Part shown: positions 9,004 to 17,624 of the stretch, piece after piece
Position numbering within the stretch: the stretch's first letter is position 1
How the letters are laid out: every line of letters starts with the position of its first letter
Assembly (NCBI GenBank): GCA_965205845.1
Contig: CBDBIG010000002.1
Span: forward strand, 248,001 to 312,000
Length of the DNA stretch: 64,000 nt
Source: CBDBIG01 sp965205845 [NCBI: bacterium]
GTDB lineage: Bacteria > SAR324
Reading direction: 5' to 3'
Notes under the pieces: generated by a model
What the model was told of the DNA's origin: nothing
What the model saw: the letters and a program-made list of their open reading frames with translations, nothing else
Databases searched by the model: none
Program-made: the position numbers and the translations under genes

Positions 9004-11349
9004 ATGAGCACCAGCCCGCATCCATTTACAAAAGCGATTCTTTCATCTGCCATCCCACCGGTTACGGGGAAATTGGAACTCACAGGCTTGCAGCAACAGG
9101 TTAGCATTGTGCGCGATGCCTTTGGGATTCCTCATATTAAAGCACAAAATGAAGACGATGCTTTTTTTGCTCAAGCGTTTGCCAGCGCACAGGACCGCTT
9201 GTGGCATATGGAGCACGATCGTCGTCGTGCCTACGGACGCATGGCCGAGGTGGTTGGACCAAGCGCGTTAGAAGAAGATAAACGAATGCGTAGGTTTGGG
9301 ATTGCAAGCACGGTGGCAAAGCACTACCAACGGCTTCAAAAACCCACCCAAAAAATGCTCGAAGCATACGCCCAAGGGGTGAACGCTTTTATGGCAAGTG
9401 ATGCCAAGTTACCAGCCGAAATGCAGGTGCTGGGCATTGAGCCAGAACCATGGTTGCCTACCGATAGCCTGGCTGTGTTTATGGTGCGCCATATTTTAAT
9501 GGGAGTGTGGGAAAGCAAATTGTGGCGCGCCCGTTTGTTGTTGGAGGCAGGGGCAGAGGAACTCTCTTTGCTTAGCCCTGGCTATGCCAAAGGGGGTGCT
9601 GTGCTGGTGCCACCGCTGGGCAATTACCAAGGGGCGCTGGAGCAAGGGCTAAAGCATTTTAGTGAGGGTTTAAGCCGCCTTACTTTTTTGCGCCATGGGG
9701 TAGATGACGGCAGTAACAACTGGGTTGTGGGGGGGGGGCGCACGCGTACGGGTAAACCTTTGATTGCAGGCGACCCACATCGAGCGTTGGATGTGCCCAA
9801 CGTGTACTACCAAAACCACGTTTGTTGCCCAGGGTTTGATGTGATTGGGTTTTCTTTTCCTGGGGTGCCTGGATTTCCGCATTTTGCCCACAACGCACAC
9901 GTTGCTTGGAGCATTACCCACGGCAATGGCGATTATCAAGATTTATACATTGAGCAATTTGACCCCCAAAACCCCAAGCGATGTCTGCATCAACAGCAAT
10001 GGGTTGAAGCCAAATACACCAAGGAGGAAATCCGGGTCAAGGGCCAAGCGGCCACCACCCTCGAGGTTTGGCGCACTCCGCGTGGGCCCGTGGTTGAAGG
10101 GGATCCACGTCAAGGTTGGGCGCTTTCTTTTCGCTATACGGCAAGTGAGGAAGAAAACCCAACTTTGGATGCCGTTTATGCCATGTTGCGGGTTAAAAAT
10201 GCAGATGCGCTCGAAAAGTCGATGGCTGATTGGGTCGATCCTGTGAACAATTTGGTGTACTTTGATTTGGAAGGTCAGTTTGGCTATCGTACCAGAGGGC
10301 GCGTGCCCATTAGAGCAGAAGCAAATCGCTGGTTACCTGCCCCTGGTTGGGATGGTGAACATGAATGGAAGGGTGTGATTCCCTTTGTGGAAATGCCTGC
10401 TATGCGCAACCCAAAAGAAGGTTTTGCGTACTCCGCCAATAATCGGATTACCAATCACGACTATCCCCATTACATTGGCTTAGATTTTGCCCCCGAATTT
10501 CGTGCAGTGCGCATTCGTCGCCACCTCGAGAATGGCGAGCAGCTTGGGGTAGAAGACATGGCACGCATTCATGCCGATATCGGCTCCGTGCCCGCAGAGC
10601 GATTTGCCCCATTTTGGAAGCAGATTACCCCCACCGATTCACTCACCAAAACAGCACATACCATGCTTCAAAAATGGGATGGGGAAGTGGGTGAAGAAGG
10701 TGTGGCACCCAGTATTTTTACTTTATTTAAACTGTGTTTAACGCGCCTTGTGCTCGAAGAGCGCCTTTCGCAACATACATTTGACACGCTGTTTCAGGCG
10801 GAAGATCGCGGTGCTAACAGCTTTATGCAGCGTTTGCAGGCGCGTTTGTCGACGTTGATCGCCAACAATGACACCCGTTTATTAACCAAAGGCAGAACAT
10901 GGGCGCAACTGATGACAAACGCCTTAGAAAGGGCCTGCGCGACTCTTAAAGAAAACTTTGGTGATGATCCGCAACAATGGCAATGGGGGCGTATTCACCA
11001 AACCTCCCCCGCCCATCCATTGTGCCTGTTTTATCCCGCTGCCGCCGCAGTGCTCAACCCCCCTGCCTTTGCCATGGGGGGAGACGGGGATACCGTCCAC
11101 GCAGCGGGCATTCAACTGGGATTTGATTATAGTGCGCGGTTTATTTCTGTAGCGCGCTACATCTTTGATGGGGCTAACTGGGAGAATTGCCGCTGGATTA
11201 CACCAAGCGGAGCTTCAGGGCACCCAGGCAGTACGCATTACGCCGACCAAGCTGCGATTTATGCCAAAGGAGAGTCGATTCCCATGACCTATGCCTGGGA
11301 TAAGGTTCATGCCCAGGCAAAAACCATCCAGACCTTGCTTCCAAAATAG
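9004..11349 (+). CDS. Penicillin-acylase family Ntn-hydrolase
   Basis: Cleaves an amide bond; natural substrates of such enzymes range from acyl-homoserine lactones to beta-lactam side chains. The 781-residue precursor has the alpha-subunit opening VRDAFGIPHIKA, and a GSNNWVV motif whose Ser237 would become the N-terminal nucleophile of the beta chain after self-cleavage. The AGDPH and NNRITNH motifs fit the family. There is no evident signal peptide, which is unusual because many relatives are periplasmic. AAAGGAGG lies 13 bases before the ATG, rather far. A run of ten G at 9729-9738 encodes GGG six residues after the nucleophile and is a slippage-prone tract. Substrate is unknown. Confidence 0.88.
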   Translation: MSTSPHPFTKAILSSAIPPVTGKLELTGLQQQVSIVRDAFGIPHIKAQNEDDAFFAQAFASAQDRLWHMEHDRRRAYGRMAEVVGPSALEEDKRMRRFGIASTVAKHYQRLQKPTQKMLEAYAQGVNAFMASDAKLPAEMQVLGIEPEPWLPTDSLAVFMVRHILMGVWESKLWRARLLLEAGAEELSLLSPGYAKGGAVLVPPLGNYQGALEQGLKHFSEGLSRLTFLRHGVDDGSNNWVVGGGRTRTGKPLIAGDPHRALDVPNVYYQNHVCCPGFDVIGFSFPGVPGFPHFAHNAHVAWSITHGNGDYQDLYIEQFDPQNPKRCLHQQQWVEAKYTKEEIRVKGQAATTLEVWRTPRGPVVEGDPRQGWALSFRYTASEEENPTLDAVYAMLRVKNADALEKSMADWVDPVNNLVYFDLEGQFGYRTRGRVPIRAEANRWLPAPGWDGEHEWKGVIPFVEMPAMRNPKEGFAYSANNRITNHDYPHYIGLDFAPEFRAVRIRRHLENGEQLGVEDMARIHADIGSVPAERFAPFWKQITPTDSLTKTAHTMLQKWDGEVGEEGVAPSIFTLFKLCLTRLVLEERLSQHTFDTLFQAEDRGANSFMQRLQARLSTLIANNDTRLLTKGRTWAQLMTNALERACATLKENFGDDPQQWQWGRIHQTSPAHPLCLFYPAAAAVLNPPAFAMGGDGDTVHAAGIQLGFDYSARFISVARYIFDGANWENCRWITPSGASGHPGSTHYADQAAIYAKGESIPMTYAWDKVHAQAKTIQTLLPK

Positions 11350-11382
11350 CGTGTGGACGGCAAAAGGAGGGCGGTGCTTTTT

Positions 11383-12606
11383 TTAAGACATTACCTGGCG
11401 CAAAGACTGGGCTAAAAGGTCCAGTCCTTCGTCAATTTCGCCCTTGGTAACCGTAAGTGCCGGCATAAAGCGCAAGGTATTTGGGCCGCATGCATTGAAG
11501 ATAAGGCCTTTTTCAAAAGCAACCTCATACACCTGGGCTGCCTTTGGTTCGTGTAGATCGACGGCGGTTAGCAACCCCACCGAACGAATATCGGTGAAAT
11601 GAAATTCTTTACGTAATGCCTTAAGGCCACGTTGCAACTGGTTACCTCTGGTACGTGCACGTTGGGCAAGGTTTTTGCGAATTACCTCACCTACCACGGC
11701 CAAACCCGCTGCCATAGCCAATGGTTGGGCACAATAGGTGCCTCCTTGGTCGCCACCCTCGAACACGTTAAACGCGTCTTTAGATAACAGGGCGGAAACA
11801 GGAAAACCACCGCCTAGGCCCTTGCCTAAGGTCATAATATCGGGCTCAATCCCGTACTGTTCGTAAGCAAATAAACTCCCTGTGCGACCGATGCCAGTTT
11901 GGACTTCGTCCAAAATCAAGGCCACCCCCGTTTGATCACACAAGGCACGCAAACCTTGCATGTAGGCCTTGCTGGCTGGAAAAACCCCACCCTCACCTTG
12001 TATGGGTTCAATCATAATGGCGCAGGTTTTTTTAGTAATAACTTTCTCAACCTCCACCAGGTGATTAAACGGTACGCGTACAAATCCGGGAGTTTTGGGC
12101 TCAAACAGCGCATCCCACGCAGGCTTTCCCGTGGCTGCCATGGTGGTCAGCGTGCGCCCATGAAAACTGTTCCAAGTTGTGATGATTTCGTAAGCGCCAC
12201 CCAAATGTCTTTGCCCGTAACGACGGGCCAGCTTGATGGCACCTTCGTTCGCCTCTGCACCGCTGCTCGCAAAAAATACCTGATCCAAAGCACTGTATTT
12301 GGTGAGCATGCGTGCAAAATTGATCATCTGTTGATTCCACAAAGCAGGGCTAGCATTTACCAGTTCTTTGGCTTGCCGTGCAATGGCGCGCACCAATACC
12401 GAAGGGCTATGCCCCAGGCAGTTGACGGCCCAACCTTGAATAAAATCTAAAAAGCGCTTGTCTTCGGTGCTCCACAAATAGCTCCCTTTGCCTTTTGCCA
12501 TAATATGCTTTGGGCGTTTCACAATAAACATCGAATTTTCATCGGCCGCCTGAAGCAACTGCGCTGCCGATAAAGGGGGTAATAGGGGATTGGCTGGGGT
12601 AGACAT
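11383..12606 (-). CDS. argD: Class III aminotransferase, acetylornithine aminotransferase
   Basis: PLP enzyme that converts N-acetylglutamate semialdehyde to N-acetylornithine in arginine synthesis, often also serving succinyl-diaminopimelate in lysine synthesis. All hallmarks are present in the 407 residues: SSGAEANE at 114-121 (phosphate pocket), FHGRT at 148-152, DEVQTG at 233-238, and the Schiff-base Lys262 in LGKGLGGGFP. The usual alphaproteobacterial partner argF is not adjacent. The gene runs convergently with the acylase gene and is followed upstream by dxs on the same strand. A close alternative is another omega-aminotransferase, but the length and the tight motif match favour ArgD. 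Confidence 0.9.
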   Translation of the reverse strand: MSTPANPLLPPLSAAQLLQAADENSMFIVKRPKHIMAKGKGSYLWSTEDKRFLDFIQGWAVNCLGHSPSVLVRAIARQAKELVNASPALWNQQMINFARMLTKYSALDQVFFASSGAEANEGAIKLARRYGQRHLGGAYEIITTWNSFHGRTLTTMAATGKPAWDALFEPKTPGFVRVPFNHLVEVEKVITKKTCAIMIEPIQGEGGVFPASKAYMQGLRALCDQTGVALILDEVQTGIGRTGSLFAYEQYGIEPDIMTLGKGLGGGFPVSALLSKDAFNVFEGGDQGGTYCAQPLAMAAGLAVVGEVIRKNLAQRARTRGNQLQRGLKALRKEFHFTDIRSVGLLTAVDLHEPKAAQVYEVAFEKGLIFNACGPNTLRFMPALTVTKGEIDEGLDLLAQSLRQVMS

Positions 12607-12668
12607 AAGATCTTTTGATCTGTAGCAAGATTGGTTTAAAGGGGTGTTCTAAACGATTTTTGGTATTT

Positions 12669-14678
12669 TCAAGGTTTGCTTTTAGTGGGGATCCTTACTT
12701 GGTGCTTTGCATGGTGTAAAAACAGGTCCAATGCACTTTGAGCAATTTGGCTTGGGGTGAGCCCTGCAGCTTGTAGCTGCTCTTGTTGGCTGCCAAAGGT
12801 AACAAAGGCATCGGGCGCACACAGCAGGCGTACGGGTGGAAGACAATTTTTAACAGCCAAGGTGGACACAACACCTTCCCCCAGTCCACCAGCAGCCACA
12901 TTTTCTTCAATGGTCAGCAATACCATGGCTCTTGCTGCCTCTTCAGTAATCAGCGCTCTATCCAAGGGCTTAATAAAGCGCGCATCGAGCACATTACAAA
13001 GTTTTCCTTTTTCGTTCAAAATCTCTGCTGCTTGCAATGCGTGTTGCACCATGCTCCCCACCGCAATGAGTAAAATGGCACCCTCGCCATCATCCCGCAA
13101 GAGCTCGCCTTGGCCAATGGGAACGGCTGTCATTTTTTCTGGCAACGGCATCTTGTGTGTCGTGCCGCGTGGGTAGCGCATGGCAATGGGCCCCGCGGTG
13201 TGCTGGTGTGCAGTTAGCAGCATTCGCCTTAGTTCTAAAGCATTGCGTGGTGCCATGTGCACGAGGTTTGGTATCATGCGCAGGTAGCTGTGGTCAAACA
13301 CACCGTGGTGGGTTGGCCCATCGGCACCAACAAAGCCCCCGCGGTCGAGCATAATGCGTACAGGTAAATTTTGCAAAGCAATGTCATGCACAATTTGATC
13401 GAACGCGCGCTGAGTAAAGGTGGAATACACGGTAACGAAAGGTTTTAAGCCACCAATGGCCATGCCTGCTGCGCTACAATAGGCGTTCGATTCGGCAATA
13501 CCCACGTCAATGATCCGGTCTGGGAAAAGCCTGGCGGCATCGCTTAAGCCCGTGTTACTTTGCATGGCTGCGGTTATGGCCACTACGCTGGCATCTTGCT
13601 TCATTAAGCCCAGCAAACCTTCGCTGTAGACACTGGACCACGATATTTTTGGAGCAAGCGTGCCGTTGTCGGTATTGCCCGCGGCATGGTGTGTTTTTAG
13701 GGTTTTGGTTGTTGCTTTGGGTATTTTTGGGCTTGCAGGTGTGGCAAGGGTTGGGGAGACAGCATGGGCATCAAAAGTATTCTCGATGTTCAATCCCATG
13801 CCTTTGCCTTTTACGGTGAGCAGGTGTAGCACCACGGGGCCTTGTATATTTTTTACCTTTTTGAGGAGGGCACTTAAATTGGTCAAATCATGCCCAGATT
13901 GCGGGCCAAAATAACGCCAACCCATCGATTCAAACCACGCTGCCTTGTCTTCACTGGCATAATCCTTCATTGAGCGTTCGATGTGTTTGAGGCTTTTCGT
14001 CATTTGGCGGGTAATGGCAAAGGATGTTCCTTTCCGCTCGATAATTTCGAACTGACGGCGAAACAGATTGTAAAGAGGAGAAGTGGTTACACTGGTGAGG
14101 GCGCGCGAGAAAAATCCAACATTCGCATCAATGCTCATGCCATTGTCATTCAAAATCACCAGCAAATCAAGTTTCATGGCTCCAGCCAAGTGCAAAGCCT
14201 CGTATGCTAAGCCACCCGTCATGGCACCATCGCCTATTACCGCAATCACGCGATGATTTTGCTGGTTTAAATCGCGCGCAATCGCCATGCCTAAAGCGGC
14301 AGCAATCGAGGTGGAAGCATGCCCCGCACCCATGTGGTCATAGGGACTTTCTTGGCGATCTAAAAATTTGCAAAGGCCGCCCCACTTGCCATACTGAGAA
14401 AAGTGATCCATACGACCTGTGAACATTTTATAAACATGTCCTTGGTGCCCTACATCCCAAACAATTCGGTCTTTTAAAAAATTATAGTGATGCATTAGTG
14501 CTAAGGTGGTTTCGACCACCCCTAAGGCGGCACCAATGTGCCCTCCAGTACGTTGCATCGTTTCCAGCAAAAATGCGCGTGCCTCTTGAGCTAACACCTC
14601 TAATTGCTCTAACGAGCAGGTGCGTAGACGGCTGGCATCTGCTTGATCGGTGAGGTGGAAAAGGGAAGGGGAAACCAT
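12669..14678 (-). CDS. dxs: 1-deoxy-D-xylulose-5-phosphate synthase
   Basis: Thiamine-diphosphate enzyme that condenses pyruvate and glyceraldehyde-3-phosphate, the first step of the MEP isoprenoid route. The product is 669 residues from the ATG at 14678; a TTG five codons upstream is also possible. Motifs include GGHIGAALG, DVGHQGHVYK, the ThDP-binding GDGAMTGG ... NDNGMSID, the transketolase pyrimidine domain (DVGIAESNA) and the C-terminal domain. A linker at about residues 310-340 is rich in Ala/Thr/Pro/Lys and longer than usual. The standard neighbours (xseB, ispA, tlyA) are absent. 62 bases separate it from argD. Confidence 0.96.
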   Translation of the reverse strand: MVSPSLFHLTDQADASRLRTCSLEQLEVLAQEARAFLLETMQRTGGHIGAALGVVETTLALMHHYNFLKDRIVWDVGHQGHVYKMFTGRMDHFSQYGKWGGLCKFLDRQESPYDHMGAGHASTSIAAALGMAIARDLNQQNHRVIAVIGDGAMTGGLAYEALHLAGAMKLDLLVILNDNGMSIDANVGFFSRALTSVTTSPLYNLFRRQFEIIERKGTSFAITRQMTKSLKHIERSMKDYASEDKAAWFESMGWRYFGPQSGHDLTNLSALLKKVKNIQGPVVLHLLTVKGKGMGLNIENTFDAHAVSPTLATPASPKIPKATTKTLKTHHAAGNTDNGTLAPKISWSSVYSEGLLGLMKQDASVVAITAAMQSNTGLSDAARLFPDRIIDVGIAESNAYCSAAGMAIGGLKPFVTVYSTFTQRAFDQIVHDIALQNLPVRIMLDRGGFVGADGPTHHGVFDHSYLRMIPNLVHMAPRNALELRRMLLTAHQHTAGPIAMRYPRGTTHKMPLPEKMTAVPIGQGELLRDDGEGAILLIAVGSMVQHALQAAEILNEKGKLCNVLDARFIKPLDRALITEEAARAMVLLTIEENVAAGGLGEGVVSTLAVKNCLPPVRLLCAPDAFVTFGSQQEQLQAAGLTPSQIAQSALDLFLHHAKHQVRIPTKSKP

Positions 14679-14982
14679 AGAAATAGCAACCAACGTTTTA
14701 TATCATGGACAACCAAGTCCTGTTTTCAAGTAGGTCTGCTTGAAAACAGCATGGCACAGACCACACCCACGCCGATGCTATCTTGTTTTGAGTACAAATT
14801 TCAACACATGTTGCAAGCAGACTTGCCCTAAGTTTGACCTTTCACACTGCACGATTTTGTTGGTATATATCAAGAGAAGATGCATATTTTAGCTACGGGG
14901 GTTTTATTGATGTGGCAGTTTGCATTTGCAAAAGCCGCGCGATTGGTCCCGTTTTTTTTCAAACGAGGTACCCGTTAAAACG

Positions 14983-16077
14983 ATGGACGTGTCTGTGCAA
15001 GCCTTTGAAGATACCATGCCCATGCGCAAGGATGAGAGAATCGATCCTGTTAAAGTGGGGCGTGTGCTGGTCGAAAAAATGGCTGGGCTTGAAGGAACCC
15101 CAGAAATTTTGCAATTTTCTGGTGGCAGAGCCAATTTAACCTATTTATTGCGCTGGAAGTGCGCCAATGGCAAGGTGCAAGAGTGGGTATTGCGCAGGCC
15201 TCCTTTGGGACCTGTTGCGCCCAAATCGCACGACATGGCCCGCGAATACCGTGTGCTAAGCCAGCTTTACCAAGCCTATCCTCTCGCCCCCAAAGCGGTA
15301 TATTTTAGCGAGGATACCCAAGTGGTGGGTGCCCCATTTTTAGTGATGGAATGCCGTAAAGGTGTGGTGGTGCGTCAAACCATGCCAGCCATGTGGGAGA
15401 ATCCCCTTGCTGCCCGGGCACTTGCTGAAGGGCTCGTGGATGCCATGGCGGAGCTCCATCAAGTGGAACCCGCCGCTGTAGGCTTGGCAAACTTAGGGCA
15501 CCCTGAAGGGTTTATGCAGCGCCAATTGAAGGGCTGGGCAGAGCGCTGGTCCTTAGCCCAGGTCGAAACGCCAGATGCAACGCCCTTTCAAGATGTGCAT
15601 GCCTGGCTGGGGCGCCATTTACCCCCGCCCCAGCGGACCACTTTGGTGCATAACGATTTTAAACTCGACAACATCATGATGCACCCTAAAAACCTTGGCC
15701 AAGCGGTGGCGGTTTTTGACTGGGACATGTGTACCTTGGGAGACCCCTTGGCAGATTTAGGAGGCTTGTTAGGCTATTGGACACAAGGAGACGACACCCC
15801 AGCCCGGCGCAGTTTTACGGTGATGCCCAGCGAGACCTCAGGCTATTTAACGCGCCAGCAAGCCACGGCACGCTATGGGCAAAAAACAGGGCTTAATGTG
15901 GACGATGCGGAGGTGTACGAGGTATTTGGTGTGTGGCGCACAGCGGTGATTGTTCAACAAATTTATGCCCGATGGCAACGTGGACAAACCCAAGATGCGC
16001 GCTTTGCTGGCTATGGTAAACGTGCCACCATGCTGGTGGAAGCCGCCAAACAGTGCACCGAAGCAATCGACTGCTAA
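14983..16077 (+). CDS. APH-like phosphotransferase (ACAD10/11 N-terminal type)
   Basis: Small-molecule kinase of the aminoglycoside-phosphotransferase fold; this subgroup is often linked to acyl-CoA metabolism and may phosphorylate hydroxy-acyl groups, but the substrate is unknown. The 364 residues show an N-lobe FSGGRANLTYLL nucleotide loop, VLRRPP with the ATP-binding region, the catalytic HNDFKLDNIM (Brenner) motif, and VFDWDMCTLGDPLADLG with the metal-binding Asp. The ATG at 14983 is chosen; the frame opens at a TTG at 14920 with no support. The next gene starts three bases after its stop, so the two are probably co-transcribed and translationally coupled. Confidence 0.85.
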   Translation: MDVSVQAFEDTMPMRKDERIDPVKVGRVLVEKMAGLEGTPEILQFSGGRANLTYLLRWKCANGKVQEWVLRRPPLGPVAPKSHDMAREYRVLSQLYQAYPLAPKAVYFSEDTQVVGAPFLVMECRKGVVVRQTMPAMWENPLAARALAEGLVDAMAELHQVEPAAVGLANLGHPEGFMQRQLKGWAERWSLAQVETPDATPFQDVHAWLGRHLPPPQRTTLVHNDFKLDNIMMHPKNLGQAVAVFDWDMCTLGDPLADLGGLLGYWTQGDDTPARRSFTVMPSETSGYLTRQQATARYGQKTGLNVDDAEVYEVFGVWRTAVIVQQIYARWQRGQTQDARFAGYGKRATMLVEAAKQCTEAIDC

Positions 16078-16079
16078 GC

Positions 16080-17225
16080 ATGCCACTAACGCCCGCTTTA
16101 CAGCAAGAAATGGATCGCTTTGCTCCCATTTCTCATTTGGTGGCTTTGCGCGCCTTGGCGAAGAACAGGCAATTGCTGGATGTTTTTTTTCATGTTGGCA
16201 AGCATCACCCTGTGAGCCATGCGACACTACGCGTTTTGCATGGTGCCCAAAGCCATAAAGGGCGTATATTGCCCCACATGGCCAAACGTGCTTTGGGGTT
16301 GTTGCAGCAGCTAGCAAAGAGGATCGAACACACAAACCCGCTAGCACTGGCACTGGAGCAAGGGAAGCCAGTGCCTTGTCACCCTGTTGCGCCGTGTATA
16401 GCAAATGGGGAAAGGAGCCATCGCGTTAAAATAGGGGATGGGGCTGTTGTTGCCCCGTCCGCAATTGAGTGCCTGCTACAGCCACCTGTATGGCTTGATG
16501 CCTGTCATTCGACCCAAGTTTTGTTACGCGCCAATGCGCTCTTGGAACGCGCAGCAAAGGGCGAATGGATTGCTTTATGGGGGATTGCCCATCCCACCCC
16601 ACATTTGCTCGAGGGCTGGTTACAAGGGGAAACGCAGAGCATGCTTGGCGCTGGTTTATTGCTTCAACAAGGTGCCTTGAGGCTGGCCGAACCTATCCAA
16701 GGGCGGTGGTGCCTGCATCGAGAGTTGTTACGTGCGTTTTGGAAATACCCACCCCCTTGGCCCGTAAAACAAGCCCTTTCGCCTTTAGAGCACAATGCAG
16801 CCATGCTGCCTAATGGGGCATGGCTCGAGACAAGCACTGTGCAAGGCCCGCATAATGCTGTTGCCAATTCCCAAAATACGGGTTTGGGAGTGCAGATTGA
16901 GGCAAATGCCTCGATTCATGCTGATGCAAGGTTGGTGGGTATACAAAGCCAGCATCCGTTGCCCAGTTTAATTGGGAGAGGGTGTATGATTGGAGCAGGG
17001 GCCAAGGTGCATGCTATTTTTAACGATAAGGTAAGGGTGGACGATGGTTTGGTGCTAAATGCCAATACGGTTGTACTCGAGGCAGAGACCAAGCGCGTGC
17101 TTCCCTTGTGGCACTATCGGTTTAACAATGCAAAACACGCCATGCACTGGATACCAGCAAGATACCATATGCAAGCAGGGCCAAAACCAGGTGTGCTCTG
17201 CGCGGTGCAACAACCTTTGCCATAA
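16080..17225 (+). CDS. Unknown protein with a C-terminal hexapeptide-like domain
   Basis: 381 residues that I do not recognise as a named family. The last third (about residues 275-345) has repeating I-x-A-x-A and V-x-D-G short strands (IEANASIHADARL, IGRGCMIGAGAKV, VRVDDGLVLNANTVVLEAE), the pattern of a left-handed beta-helix as in acyl- and nucleotidyl-transferases. The N-terminal part is mostly helical and has no motif I can name. The ATG lies two bases after the upstream stop codon, so it probably works with the APH-like kinase. A bacterial sugar- or acyl-modifying enzyme is possible but unproven. Confidence 0.7.
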   Translation: MPLTPALQQEMDRFAPISHLVALRALAKNRQLLDVFFHVGKHHPVSHATLRVLHGAQSHKGRILPHMAKRALGLLQQLAKRIEHTNPLALALEQGKPVPCHPVAPCIANGERSHRVKIGDGAVVAPSAIECLLQPPVWLDACHSTQVLLRANALLERAAKGEWIALWGIAHPTPHLLEGWLQGETQSMLGAGLLLQQGALRLAEPIQGRWCLHRELLRAFWKYPPPWPVKQALSPLEHNAAMLPNGAWLETSTVQGPHNAVANSQNTGLGVQIEANASIHADARLVGIQSQHPLPSLIGRGCMIGAGAKVHAIFNDKVRVDDGLVLNANTVVLEAETKRVLPLWHYRFNNAKHAMHWIPARYHMQAGPKPGVLCAVQQPLP

Positions 17226-17270
17226 TAAGTTTATCCAACGCATCCGCCCCTGCTGACCAAAACTAAGGAT

Positions 17271-17624
17271 GGCTGCAAATGCTCGTGAACTTGTGCCAAA
17301 TGTCTGGCGGTAGAGCAATCCAATTGCCCGCCCAGGTTGCACAAGCCATGTAAAACACCAGCCAAGGAACAGCCAATGTCAAGCCAAGGATGGCTGCAAA
17401 TGCTCGTGAACTTGTGCCAAATGTCTGGCGGTAGAGCAATCCAATTGCCCGCCCAGGTTGCACAAGCCATGTAAAACACCAGCCAAGGAACAGCCAATGT
17501 CAAGCCAAGGAGGGCTGCAAATGCTAGTGAGCTTGTGCCAAATGTCTGCGGTAGAGCAACCCGATACCAGCCCAGGTTGCACAAGCCATGTAAAACACCA
17601 GCCAAGGAACAGCCAATGCCAAGC
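17271..17624. repeat. 121-bp tandem repeat, 2.9 copies, containing the 3' end of the AGCS-like gene
   Basis: Copies start with GGCTGCAAATGCT at 17271, 17392 and 17513, a period of exactly 121 bases. The right-hand copy holds the real stop codon and about 100 bases of the AGCS-like coding sequence; the two others lie downstream of the gene. Copies 1 and 2 are nearly identical, while copy 3 has several differences, including TCTGCGG for TCTGGCGG, that decide where the gene stops. The copy junction forms AGCCA-AGGA-TGGCT. Confidence 0.95.
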
